A stretch of 64,000 nucleotides of DNA from Chitinophaga pinensis (GCA_945883825.1 CAMCYF010000002.1:55036-119035); one strand, 5' to 3'; counted from the stretch's first letter, positions 43,041-52,019 are shown. The notes: generated by a model from the letters alone, not told the origin. Made by a program: numbers and translations.

Positions 43041-43814
43041 TTATTTTCCCTTGAATTGTGGTGATCTTTTCTGCAAAAAAGCATTTACACCTTCCGCAAA
43101 ATCATCTGTTTCTCCTGCTTGAGTTTGTAATTTTTCTTCGAGTTCTAGTTGATCTTCCAAAGAATTAAACAAGCCGAGATTTACAGCTTTTTTTGTTAAG
43201 CCCAATCCTCTTGTTGGCATCATGGCAAGTTGCTCTGAAAATCGAGTTATTTCTGCGGAAAAGTCCTCATCATCAATTACTTTATAAATCATATTTAATT
43301 TTTCTGCCTCTTCTGCTGAAACTTTATCTCCTGTCATCATCAAAGCAAGTGCTTTTTGCATACCAATTAAGCGCGGCAAAAAAAATGTTCCACCTGAATC
43401 AGGAATTAATCCAATTTTTGAAAAAGCCTGAATGAAGGATGCAGATTTTTTAGCAAAGGTAATGTCGCAAGCCAAGGCGATGTTCGCACCTGCGCCTGCA
43501 GCAACTCCATTTACAGCAGCAATAACTGGCTTTTCAATTTCGCGAATTTTAAGAATAATTGGGTTATAATGATCGCGCACAATTGATGTTAAAGTTGGCC
43601 CTTCATTATCAGTTGCTTCCCCTAAATCTTGACCAGCAGAAAAAGCTTTTCCCTCACCAGTTATTACGATAACTCTAACGGAATCATCTTTTGAGCAAGC
43701 ATCGAGGGTAGCTTGAAGCTGAAACGCCATCGTTTGATTGAAGGAATTATAAACACTTGGCCTATTTAAGGTTATTGTGCAAACTCCATTAGCATCTGAT
43801 CTTACAATTTCCAT
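43041..43814 (-). CDS. Enoyl-CoA hydratase/isomerase, PaaG-like
   Basis: A 257-residue crotonase-fold protein. The first oxyanion-hole segment is GEGKAFSAGQDLGEATDN, the second is VNGVAAGAGANIALACDITF, and the C-terminal region includes SAEEAEKLNMIYKVIDD. The YNSFNQTMAFQLQATLDACS beginning and overall length match PaaG, the ring-1,2-epoxyphenylacetyl-CoA isomerase, although simple 2-enoyl-CoA hydratases are close relatives. It directly precedes the PaaH-like dehydrogenase, giving a two-gene acyl-CoA oxidation unit. Degradation of phenylacetate is possible but needs paaABCDE elsewhere. Confidence 0.8.
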   Translation of the reverse strand: MEIVRSDANGVCTITLNRPSVYNSFNQTMAFQLQATLDACSKDDSVRVIVITGEGKAFSAGQDLGEATDNEGPTLTSIVRDHYNPIILKIREIEKPVIAAVNGVAAGAGANIALACDITFAKKSASFIQAFSKIGLIPDSGGTFFLPRLIGMQKALALMMTGDKVSAEEAEKLNMIYKVIDDEDFSAEITRFSEQLAMMPTRGLGLTKKAVNLGLFNSLEDQLELEEKLQTQAGETDDFAEGVNAFLQKRSPQFKGK

Positions 43815-43831
43815 AATAATCGTTTATAGTA

Positions 43832-43839
43832 CAAAAATA
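43832..43839 (-). promoter_or_regulatory. Putative -7 promoter element for the paaG-paaH pair
   Basis: TATTTTTG on the minus strand fits TAnnTTTG and lies 17 nt before the ATG at 43814. No exact -33 TTTG was found upstream. Confidence 0.4.
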
Positions 43840-43861
43840 AAAAGGTCCATGAAATAGGCGA

Positions 43862-44878
43862 CTATTTACGTGAATAAATATCATTCATTTTTTGAATGCG
43901 CTCATGAACTTGCTTACGCAACGATAATGGCGCTATAATTTCTACTTCACCGCCATAGCCCAACAAGTTGCGAATAAATTCTTCAGACACCAAAATTGTA
44001 AGTTCAAAAGTAGTTTGATCTTGATTTTCCGAGATGATTTTCTGGGACTTGTGAAAGGGCTGTGAAGCTATGTATTTTGCTGCTATACTGTTTGCTATTA
44101 GACTAATTTTTTCTGCTTTTCCTCGGTAAGTTGTAATTCCAATTGTGTCTTGAAAAAAAGACTCCGTATCAAAATTTTCAGGAAAAAATGCTTCATCTTC
44201 CAAAACAATTGGGTCTTGCATTCTATCTAAAGCATAAGTAACTACGTCATTTTTTGATTTATCAAAAGAAATTAGATACCAACGATTTCTGTACTCTTTT
44301 AATAAAAGGGGCGAAACTTTTCGAGGTTTTTCAATGCCTTTAATAAAACTTGCATACGTAAACCAAATCATTTTTTTTGTGCGGATTCCTTCTAAGATAA
44401 TCGGTAAAAATTCATTTCCCCCAACAGAAAAAACAGATTCAAATTGTACAAACCGATTAATTTCTTCATCTTCAGAATTACTCCCAATAGAAACACGATC
44501 AACTATTTTATCAATTGCATTACCAAATTGCTGAAAAAAAGGAACCTCACGAAATTGCTGCAGTGTATTCACCGCAAATTTAATTGAACTCAATTCATCT
44601 TCGGTTAGAGGAATATCATTGATGCTAAAATGAGGGTCATCATAAAAGTATCCGTTATTTCGTTTACTATATTTAATTGGCGCATCGTGTTCCATTTTCA
44701 TAGAAAACATATCTTTTTCAATAGTTGAATCACATATATTATCTCCATAAGTCGCACCGTAGAGGGCTTCCTCACACGATTCTCTCATAGCTTGTTTTGA
44801 TGGAAAAGGTTTGTATTTATTTCGCAGCATGCGATCAATTATGCGGTAGCGGATAAGTGCATTTTTGATATGAGGCAT
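43862..44878 (-). CDS. WYL domain-containing transcriptional regulator
   Basis: A 338-residue protein with an N-terminal winged-helix-like region (RIIDRMLRNKYKPFPSKQAM; STIEKDMFSMK), a central WYL domain (KMIWFTYASFIKG; SPLLLKEYRNRWYLISFD) and a C-terminal WCX extension. Such regulators bind DNA and sense small ligands or nucleic acids through the WYL module; some control CRISPR or defence genes and others metabolism. No defence genes are next to it. It begins one base after the stop of the upstream conserved gene (44880), strongly suggesting joint transcription. Confidence 0.82.
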   Translation of the reverse strand: MPHIKNALIRYRIIDRMLRNKYKPFPSKQAMRESCEEALYGATYGDNICDSTIEKDMFSMKMEHDAPIKYSKRNNGYFYDDPHFSINDIPLTEDELSSIKFAVNTLQQFREVPFFQQFGNAIDKIVDRVSIGSNSEDEEINRFVQFESVFSVGGNEFLPIILEGIRTKKMIWFTYASFIKGIEKPRKVSPLLLKEYRNRWYLISFDKSKNDVVTYALDRMQDPIVLEDEAFFPENFDTESFFQDTIGITTYRGKAEKISLIANSIAAKYIASQPFHKSQKIISENQDQTTFELTILVSEEFIRNLLGYGGEVEIIAPLSLRKQVHERIQKMNDIYSRK

Positions 44879-44879
44879 C

Positions 44880-46295
44880 TTATTTACCTATAACTTTATT
44901 TTCGTAACCAAATAACTCGAAAAACTTAATTGCTTTTACAACTTGATAGGGAACATCCTCTTCCCAACTTGTGCCTCCAGACTTTATCTTACTCAAAACA
45001 TCATCAGACATTATGTGAAGATAATTTTTATCGTATTCTAAAATAGGTGCAATCTTATCATTGTCGATCATATATTTCAATAATCCTCTTAAATTATCTG
45101 GAATTCTTATCGTGTCAATGTCATACAAAGATCCATCATCAACATTAATTGCTGGATAAAGAAAGAGTTTTACTTTATGTCCAAATCCACGGCCAAATGC
45201 TTCAAATAAGCCCCCAGGTAAGTTATCGTAATACCTTTCATCGAATATTGCCTGAAGATTGTAAACACCTAAAATCAAGCCCATTAAATTTCCTTTTCCT
45301 ATTGTAGATAAATATTCCAGCATTTTGTAATGCTTGAGGTAGTTTGAAATCATTACCGTATAACCCAAAGAACTTAATAAATCTACACGGTCTACAAAAT
45401 CCTTGTCTGATATTTTTCCGTCAGCGGTCAAATCTTTTAAGGTGAATTCTAAAATGAGTTCTACATTCTCAGCCTTAACACTTTTCTCTTTTAAAAATTC
45501 AAGACGGCCTTTTTCAATCATGTCGATGTGCACGTTTGTAACTGGGCGAAACCGACCTCGCATGAGTAAAATATTCTTTTTGTATAATGCAGTAGAGGGT
45601 TGAAGAACATTCTTTGCTAAATCAAATAGTGTAGCGTCTGTAATTCCTCTTCGTACCAAGTTTAATGCTAACATTCGATTATCCACGTTTTCAAAATCTG
45701 GTCCTGAAACACTTAACATGTCAATTTCCATTCTATCTCTTGGGAGACGGTGAACAAGTGAATCTAAAAAACTATCAATTCCTTCTTCATAAAAAAAGCT
45801 AGTATAAATAAGATTAACGCCTAAAATTCCAAGTGCTTCTTGTTGCGCTTTATGACTATTGTCATGCATCCGAATGTGTAAAATAATATCATTTACTGGA
45901 CCACCCAAATGCATTTGGAATCGAATTCCAACCCAACCTTGTCCCTGATTAGTTTTATGGTAATTTAAAGACTCAACTGTATTACAAAATGCAAAAAAGC
46001 GGGCTTCTTTCTTTTTATTAGGAAGAATTTCACTGATGTGATTATATTCTGTTTCTAACATTGTGATCAAACGCTCCTCGGAAACATAACGTTCAGCAGT
46101 TCCATATAAAGAGTCGGAAACTTTCATGTCATAAGCAGATTGCGTAAAAGCAATGGTCCCTGAACTTCCTCCGGCTTTAAAAAAATTTGCTGCAACTTCT
46201 TGCCCTGCCCCAATTTCGGCAAAACACCCATAAATATCTGGCTTTAAATTAATTTTTAAAGCTTTATCTTCTGTAGTTAAGCGAGTTTCCTCCAT
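44880..46295 (-). CDS. Conserved Bacteroidota protein of unknown function, paired with the WYL regulator
   Basis: A 471-residue soluble protein, no signal peptide or membrane segment. It starts KALKINLKPDIYGCFAEIG followed by AGQEVAANFFKAGGSSGTIA, and includes LHIRMHDNSHKAQQEALGILG, SVSGPDFENVDNRMLALNLV and RFRPVTNVHIDMIEKGRLEF. I recognise it as a family widespread in Bacteroidota, sometimes annotated as a nicotinate-nucleotide adenylyltransferase, but I do not see the (H/T)xGH nucleotidyltransferase motif and would not use that name. The near-abutting WYL regulator gene may control it or respond to its product. Confidence 0.6.
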   Translation of the reverse strand: MEETRLTTEDKALKINLKPDIYGCFAEIGAGQEVAANFFKAGGSSGTIAFTQSAYDMKVSDSLYGTAERYVSEERLITMLETEYNHISEILPNKKKEARFFAFCNTVESLNYHKTNQGQGWVGIRFQMHLGGPVNDIILHIRMHDNSHKAQQEALGILGVNLIYTSFFYEEGIDSFLDSLVHRLPRDRMEIDMLSVSGPDFENVDNRMLALNLVRRGITDATLFDLAKNVLQPSTALYKKNILLMRGRFRPVTNVHIDMIEKGRLEFLKEKSVKAENVELILEFTLKDLTADGKISDKDFVDRVDLLSSLGYTVMISNYLKHYKMLEYLSTIGKGNLMGLILGVYNLQAIFDERYYDNLPGGLFEAFGRGFGHKVKLFLYPAINVDDGSLYDIDTIRIPDNLRGLLKYMIDNDKIAPILEYDKNYLHIMSDDVLSKIKSGGTSWEEDVPYQVVKAIKFFELFGYENKVIGK

Positions 46296-46301
46296 AATTT
46301 C

Positions 46302-47378
46302 TTAATTTGGATCAGAAAATTTAGGGTTGTTAATGAAATTATAATCTGTTAATGTTAACAAAAATTTCTTAAGTAATAATTTCTCACTGGCATCTAACTG
46401 CACTCCACCTTGACTCCCGAATTCAATAAGAGGATCTATCGTTGGACTCATATGAATACCACTTGAGTAAAACTCAATAACTTCATCTAAGTTTGCAAAA
46501 CGTCCATCGTGCATATAAGGAGCGGAAAGTTCAATATTCCTTAAAGTTGGAACTTTAAATTTATAATTATCATTAGCATTATTCGTAACACTGGCTCTTC
46601 CTAAATCGTTGATAGCAGATGCCAATAATCCATTATTACTAAACTTTTTTACACGCATCAGAGGTCCATTATGACAATGGAAGCAATCTGCGCCGTTCAA
46701 ACTTTTGAATAAATCGTAACCAGCCCATTCCTCATTGCTAATTGTCTGAAAAATAAGTTGGTCGTTTGAGCTTAATTGCAAACCACTCGCATATTTATAC
46801 ATTACATCAAATTTAGACTCGCCAGAAATCATTGTTCTTACAAATTGAGCTATTGCCTTAGCAACTTTTATAGAATCAATGCCTTCCTCTCCAAATGCTC
46901 TAAAAAAACGATTTCGATAAGTAATATCTAAGTTAAGTTTCGCAGCTGTTGCTTTCCATGATTGGTGCATTTCAATGGGATTTGGCACAGGCTCCAAAAT
47001 TTGTTTTTCTAAACTTGATGCTCGTCCATCCCAAAAGAAAAAATCTTCCCAGCCTAAATTGACTAAAGCCATAGAATGTCTCGTTCCTTCAATTCCATCA
47101 ATTCCTGTAGAATAAACATTGGGATCTGAAAATGCTCCATTTGGAACATGACACGTAGCACAGTTCATGGTATTGTCACCACTCAATCTTTTTTCATAAA
47201 AAAGAAAGCGGCCAAGTTCTACTCCCTCAGCAGTCATTGGATTATCTTGCGGAATAAGCATCTCAGGAAAATGAGAAGGTATTTCTAGTAAGTATGGAGT
47301 AGCTTGAAAATTATTTTTGTCTTTTTTACAGGAAACTAGGCCAATTACAATAATAAAGAGGAAAATATAGAGCTTCAT
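46302..47378 (-). CDS. Di-heme cytochrome c peroxidase/MauG-type lipoprotein, MbnH-like
   Basis: A 358-residue exported protein with a lipoprotein signal (LYIFLFIIVIGLVSCKKDKN; Cys at the lipobox). It binds two c-type hemes: CATCH at about 73-77 and CFHCH at about 232-236. Conserved methionine/histidine surroundings include YMHDGRFANLDEVIEFY. The fold is the bacterial cytochrome c peroxidase/MauG family. Its start overlaps the upstream MbnP-family gene by one base; in MbnP-MbnH pairs the di-heme enzyme modifies a tryptophan of its partner to kynurenine. Both proteins would be periplasm-facing lipoproteins. The function as a peroxidase proper is an alternative. Confidence 0.85.
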   Translation of the reverse strand: MKLYIFLFIIVIGLVSCKKDKNNFQATPYLLEIPSHFPEMLIPQDNPMTAEGVELGRFLFYEKRLSGDNTMNCATCHVPNGAFSDPNVYSTGIDGIEGTRHSMALVNLGWEDFFFWDGRASSLEKQILEPVPNPIEMHQSWKATAAKLNLDITYRNRFFRAFGEEGIDSIKVAKAIAQFVRTMISGESKFDVMYKYASGLQLSSNDQLIFQTISNEEWAGYDLFKSLNGADCFHCHNGPLMRVKKFSNNGLLASAINDLGRASVTNNANDNYKFKVPTLRNIELSAPYMHDGRFANLDEVIEFYSSGIHMSPTIDPLIEFGSQGGVQLDASEKLLLKKFLLTLTDYNFINNPKFSDPN

Positions 47379-48124
47379 TAATATGGCTGAAATGCTTGTT
47401 TAAAATTCTGAACAACTATCTCTGAAAGTGCTTCTTGCCCAGCTCCGGAATGTGTTAAAAAGTCCGTTTTTAAGTCAATCGGTTGGGTTGGATTTTGAAG
47501 GAATGTAAGTAAATCTAATTTAAAAGGGAGAATAAATTCATTTGCCGAAGGATTTTGCCAATTTAGAGAATTGAAGGAGAAATCACTCAAATAAGAATCT
47601 GTTCCAATATGGAAACTAAAACTATGGTCAAAAGAATTATTACCATCGGGAATTGTATCTACTTTTCCCTCAATACTTAAAAAAATATACCCCGTATTCC
47701 AACCCCAATGCATTGTACCAGCATTACTAATATTCAGTGGACTCTCATTAGGAAATGCAGAAGGGTCTAAATGATTAAGAGTTCCGTCTACACCAATAAA
47801 ACCTTGAAGAGCTGTGAATTGTGTGGGGTCTCCTATTTTTCTGAAAGCAAGCAACCCATTTTCGCGAAAATCAAAAATCGTAGCATCTGTTAAAGTTGAA
47901 GAACCATTTTTTAATTGTGTAATGTAAAATTTTAAATCCGTAAATTTTACTTTATAACCATCAGGTGAAGTATAAATTGAATCAAGAAACAGATTGTTGG
48001 AGCCAAATTTAGGCTGAACTGTTAAGCTAAGGAAACTATCCGATTTTGGAGCAGGAGTTGGACATTTCTTTTTACAGGAAACAAAAGCGAAAGAAATAAT
48101 AAATAAAATAGTTAAGCGATTCAT
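47378..48124 (-). CDS. MbnP family (copper-related) lipoprotein
   Basis: A 248-residue lipoprotein (signal ILFIISFAFVSCKKK with the Cys lipobox) belonging to the MbnP family, a set of predicted copper-binding beta-sandwich proteins. Family hallmarks are NLFLDSIYTSPDGYKVKFTD, LKFYITQLKNG and the AGTMHWGWNTGYIFLSIEGK block, with Trp140 and Trp142. In characterised MbnP a tryptophan in this region is converted to kynurenine by the di-heme partner MbnH. The TAATG overlap with the next gene shows the two are made together. The family name is recalled, not searched. Confidence 0.75.
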   Translation of the reverse strand: MNRLTILFIISFAFVSCKKKCPTPAPKSDSFLSLTVQPKFGSNNLFLDSIYTSPDGYKVKFTDLKFYITQLKNGSSTLTDATIFDFRENGLLAFRKIGDPTQFTALQGFIGVDGTLNHLDPSAFPNESPLNISNAGTMHWGWNTGYIFLSIEGKVDTIPDGNNSFDHSFSFHIGTDSYLSDFSFNSLNWQNPSANEFILPFKLDLLTFLQNPTQPIDLKTDFLTHSGAGQEALSEIVVQNFKQAFQPY

Positions 48125-48128
48125 AAAA

Positions 48129-48136
48129 CAAAATTA
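48129..48136 (-). promoter_or_regulatory. Putative -7 promoter element for the MbnP/MbnH pair
   Basis: TAATTTTG on the minus strand fits TAnnTTTG and lies just 4 nt before the ATG at 48124, so the transcript would be nearly leaderless. The gap (48125-48192) is shared with the divergent helicase gene; no -33 TTTG is clear. Confidence 0.35.
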
Positions 48137-48192
48137 AGGTAAAAACATCATTAATTCCTATATTTAACAATTAAAAATACTTTCTGTTTCCT

Positions 48193-51100
48193 ATGCTAAA
48201 AATTAACCGTGAGGAATTCCCCTTATCCATTTTAAATGCTTCGGCAGGTAGTGGAAAAACACATCAATTGGTTTTGGAATACTTGAGTATTTTGCTAGGA
48301 GATCATGGTTCAAGACAGAAATATAAGTCGATTGTAGCAATGACTTTTACCAACAAAGCTGCAATGGAGATGAAAACTCGAATTATTGATACTTTAGATG
48401 GCATTGTTCATTTTGATGGAAGTCAAGAGAAAATAAAATCAATGATCAATCCATTACTAGAACTTTGTAAAATAGATCTCCCAAAATTGCAGGGAAGATG
48501 TGCAAAAGCACTCGGTGAAATTTTACATGGATACGAAGACTTCCATGTTTCAACAATTGATAAATTTAACCTCCGTCTTATTCGCTCTTTTAGCAGAGAT
48601 TTAGATATTCCCAGCGATTTTGAAGTGATTCTAAATGAGCAACAGATTATTGAGGAAGTTGTCGAGCTTTTAATGAGTAAACTGGGGCAAGCAGGTTCCG
48701 AACACCTTACAAAATTAATGACATCCTACGCAAAAACTAATCTTGATGAAGGGGAAAGCTGGAATTTCAAAGGACAATTAGTTTCATTTGCATTGATTTT
48801 AAGTTCAGAACGCAATCAAGTTAATGTTGCGAAATTAATGGAACTTGAGCTTACGGATGAAACATACAATGAATTAAAAGCTGAAATTGAATTTAGTGAG
48901 CAGCTATTTATAAAAGAGGCAAATGAAACTGCAAAATTCTTTCTTTCTCTTAATTTAACAGAAGATCAATTACCAGGAAAAGGCAGAAGCTATAATAGTA
49001 TTATTCAACTTTCAGGTTTAAAAGAATTTCCAGAAAGCAAAGATAACAAGCAACTTTTTACCAATACAATTCTAAAATATTGCAGCGAACCCTCAGGTAA
49101 AAAGGATTTTCCCTCGGAATTAAGAGAAAAACTTCTCTCTATTAATACTCTTTTCCTAGAACTTCAACCTCAGATACTTTTACTGAAAAAATTTAGATCA
49201 AACTTTTATAATATTGCATTATTACAATTTGTTGCTGAGGCATTAAATGACTTGAAAAATAGCGAGCAAATTATTAGAATTTCAGAGTTTAATAAATTGA
49301 TTGGTTCACTTGTACAAGACGAAGATGCACCATATATCTACGAGCGATTAGGGACACGATTGGAGCATTTCTTACTCGACGAATTTCAAGATACCTCAAG
49401 ACTTCAGTGGTTAAACCTCATCCCCTTAGTTCATGAATCTATTTCCAATAAACGAAAAAATCTTATTGTTGGAGATGCAAAGCAATCAATTTACCGATTC
49501 AATAATGGAATTGCAGACCAATTTATTGCCTTACCAGAAATTTACAACCCTGAAAATAATGCGAGATTAACTAAAACCTCTAACTATTTTAATGCCCTCG
49601 GTGTCAAGCAAGACATACTAAATAATTATCGATCAGCGAGTGAAATTGTCAACTTTAACAATGCTTTATTCACAAACCTACATGATTTTGTAACGGAAAA
49701 TACGCAACGATACTATGCTTCAGTAAGTCAAAATCCACAATCAAAAAAACAAGGATTTGTAGAAATAATATCACTTGAACAAAAAATTAAATTAGAAGAT
49801 TTAGTTGACGAAATTGTTGCGCGCATTGAAAAATGTAAAGAAGATGGTTTTTCCTTCGGAGACATCTGTATCTTAACTGAGAAAAATGACACCGGCAATT
49901 TTTTTGCACGAGCATTAACAAATCTAAAATACAAAGTGGTTTCTCTTGATTCACTTTTAATTTCTGGAGATGCTAAAGTTCAGTTAATGGTGTCTTATTT
50001 TAAAAGACGAGCTCGGCCATCACAAGAAACGGAGGCTAGAAGATTTGCAGAATTGTATTTTAGAATTGCAAAAAAGGGAAGCACAGAAAAATACCTATCC
50101 TACTTTGAAAGTATAATTGATAGCAGTGGAAAAACAAGGCGAATCTTTAAAGACAAACTTTTCTTGTGCGAGCATTTTGGAAGTGAAGAAGAATTTTACA
50201 CTCCCTATGAAAATCTCTACGATTTATGCTTAAAGTTTTTAAAAATGATGGATTGGGAAGAAACGCAAGAGCCATATATTCATCATTTTATTGATGTTGT
50301 TTTTAATTACCAAATTTCAAGGCAAGCAGATATTGGCTACTTCCTAGAATATTATAAAGATAATAAATCAAAAATTGCTTTGCAAATGCCCGAAGCAGAC
50401 GCAGCAATTAAAATAATGACCGTTCACAAATCAAAAGGGCTTGAGTTTCCTGTAGTCATTATTCCAAAATTAGACTTTAGTACTTCAATTCATCAAAGTT
50501 CAAAATTCCTTGTGGAAGCTAGCGGGAAATTAATTTATGGAAATGCAAGCTCTAATAGCATTATTCCTGAGATTGCAGCTTTTAGTCTAAACGAAAAAGA
50601 GCTTACATTTCTTGATAAACTTAACCTGGCTTATGTTGGTTTAACAAGGCCAATTGAGCGACTCTACGCATTGAATTATTTTAAAAAAAATCAATTAGGA
50701 AGTTTTTTGCACCTTGCATTAGAAAAAATGAATTGTACAACTCTAGAAAATGGAGCCCTAAGATACCTTGCAGGGGAAGAAAAGAAAAGAGAAAATCAAG
50801 AAGAAAAGAAGGAAGAGTTTTTCTACCTTCCACTTGAATTAAAAGATCGCTTATGGTATCCCGATATTGTTTTCAAAAAACAAAAAAGAGAGGGTGAACA
50901 GTTAGAAGAACAGCTATTTGGAAATTATTTCCACTTGTTGATGTCAAAATGCGACACGATTGAATCGCTAGAAATAACAATTGAGAGTTTAATTGCAAAA
51001 GGTGAAATTGATGGAGTATTTGAAAGCAAATTAATAGACACTGCAAGCACATTTTTTGAGCATTCTGAAAAAATTCAATTATTTAAAGGAGCTATTGAAA

Positions 51101-51327
51101 TAATTAATGAAGAATTAATTTTGTTTGCAGAGGGTTTATCTAAACGGCCAGATAAAATTATTGTGAAGGCAAATGAAATAATAATTTTAGATTTTAAAAC
51201 TGGGAAGGAAAATAAAGAGCACCAACTACAACTAGAAACATACCAAACTATCGTTGAAAGTATGTATGACCGAAATGCCAGAATTTTTATTTATTATTCT
51301 GAAATAAATGAATTAAAAGAAGTCTAG
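48193..51327 (+). CDS. UvrD-family helicase/nuclease, AddA-like (RecB-type)
   Basis: A 1044-residue double-strand-break repair enzyme. The Walker A motif is at residues about 14-25 (LNASAGSGKTHQL), motif Ia AMTFTNKAAMEMKTRI, the Walker B LLDEFQDTSRLQW at about 395-407, and helicase motifs IV-VI include IMTVHKSKGLEFPVVIIP and AYVGLTRPIERLYAL. A C-terminal PD-(D/E)XK-type nuclease motif (IIILDFKTGKENKEHQLQLE, then TYQ) marks an AddA/RecB-like nuclease. It works as a 3'-5' helicase with end resection. An AddB partner is expected but none is adjacent. The gene is divergent from the MbnP gene. Confidence 0.85.
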   Translation: MLKINREEFPLSILNASAGSGKTHQLVLEYLSILLGDHGSRQKYKSIVAMTFTNKAAMEMKTRIIDTLDGIVHFDGSQEKIKSMINPLLELCKIDLPKLQGRCAKALGEILHGYEDFHVSTIDKFNLRLIRSFSRDLDIPSDFEVILNEQQIIEEVVELLMSKLGQAGSEHLTKLMTSYAKTNLDEGESWNFKGQLVSFALILSSERNQVNVAKLMELELTDETYNELKAEIEFSEQLFIKEANETAKFFLSLNLTEDQLPGKGRSYNSIIQLSGLKEFPESKDNKQLFTNTILKYCSEPSGKKDFPSELREKLLSINTLFLELQPQILLLKKFRSNFYNIALLQFVAEALNDLKNSEQIIRISEFNKLIGSLVQDEDAPYIYERLGTRLEHFLLDEFQDTSRLQWLNLIPLVHESISNKRKNLIVGDAKQSIYRFNNGIADQFIALPEIYNPENNARLTKTSNYFNALGVKQDILNNYRSASEIVNFNNALFTNLHDFVTENTQRYYASVSQNPQSKKQGFVEIISLEQKIKLEDLVDEIVARIEKCKEDGFSFGDICILTEKNDTGNFFARALTNLKYKVVSLDSLLISGDAKVQLMVSYFKRRARPSQETEARRFAELYFRIAKKGSTEKYLSYFESIIDSSGKTRRIFKDKLFLCEHFGSEEEFYTPYENLYDLCLKFLKMMDWEETQEPYIHHFIDVVFNYQISRQADIGYFLEYYKDNKSKIALQMPEADAAIKIMTVHKSKGLEFPVVIIPKLDFSTSIHQSSKFLVEASGKLIYGNASSNSIIPEIAAFSLNEKELTFLDKLNLAYVGLTRPIERLYALNYFKKNQLGSFLHLALEKMNCTTLENGALRYLAGEEKKRENQEEKKEEFFYLPLELKDRLWYPDIVFKKQKREGEQLEEQLFGNYFHLLMSKCDTIESLEITIESLIAKGEIDGVFESKLIDTASTFFEHSEKIQLFKGAIEIINEELILFAEGLSKRPDKIIVKANEIIILDFKTGKENKEHQLQLETYQTIVESMYDRNARIFIYYSEINELKEV

Positions 51328-52019
51328 TTTACAAGCTTTGAGGCTGAATTTTTCTCTATTGTCATCTTCAAAAATTTAAAAATAATCGGATGTGGAATAT
51401 CGCGCGTAGACGAAATTTGGGGACAAAAAGCACACGCTAAAAAAAACGGATGATTCACTAAACAAATAATTTCAGGATCATCAAATTGATTTAATCCAAG
51501 AATTTCAATAAATTCTCCTTTTAATTGTTCAATCAATTGTGGGTATAAACTAAAACGAGAAGAAGTTAATTCAATCGAACTAAAATTCTCATACATTTTT
51601 TGATATTCGCTCGTTTGTGGAAAAATACTCACCCTCTCAAATTGACTTCCAGCTACTAAATTTTCAGAAATTAATTTTTCTCCTTGAGTATTTAATTGAT
51701 TGATCGCAACTAAAAATTCAATAAATAACTTAAATGATTCCCCTGTAATTAATATTGGAATTGATTTCTCAATTAGTATTTTGAAAATCCCATTGAGGAA
51801 AAATATATTTTGAAAAGGACCAGGAGCAATCCAAATACCATCAAATTGATCAAAATATATTGGCTTATTCTTAACTGCCTCATTTACTTTAATCCAATAA
51901 TAATTGATTTCTACTTCTAATAACTCTAGGGAATGGTCAAGTGATAAATTTGTTGCATGATGAGAATTATATGTAAAATTATAATCACCAATTATAGCTA
52001 TTTTGAGTGAATCACTCAT
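51324..52019 (-). CDS. Stand-alone CTP-synthase-like class I glutamine amidotransferase domain lacking the catalytic triad
   Basis: A 231-residue protein that looks like only the C-terminal amidotransferase half of CTP synthase: LKIAIIGDYN, the HHATNLSLDHSLELL block, FDGIWIAPGPFQ, and near the end NHPFFLACAFCPQISSTR followed by PHPIIFKFL, aligning to NHPWFVACQFHPEFTST of PyrG. All three triad positions are altered: the nucleophile Cys is Gly93 (ITGESF for GTCGGF), the His is Cys199 and the Glu is Gln201. Hydrolysis of glutamine should be impossible. NCBI-type names call relatives CTP synthase C-terminal region-related (seleno)protein. Role unknown, perhaps ligand binding or regulation. It overlaps the helicase gene 3' end by 4 bp (convergent). 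Confidence 0.8.
   Translation of the reverse strand: MSDSLKIAIIGDYNFTYNSHHATNLSLDHSLELLEVEINYYWIKVNEAVKNKPIYFDQFDGIWIAPGPFQNIFFLNGIFKILIEKSIPILITGESFKLFIEFLVAINQLNTQGEKLISENLVAGSQFERVSIFPQTSEYQKMYENFSSIELTSSRFSLYPQLIEQLKGEFIEILGLNQFDDPEIICLVNHPFFLACAFCPQISSTRDIPHPIIFKFLKMTIEKNSASKLVN

Noticed and set aside
44880..46295. Nicotinate-nucleotide adenylyltransferase
   Set aside because: Name seen for relatives, but the nucleotidyltransferase HxGH-type motif is not present.
43862..46295. Defence-island signal from the WYL regulator
   Set aside because: WYL proteins often mark defence loci, but no restriction, CBASS, retron or similar genes surround it.
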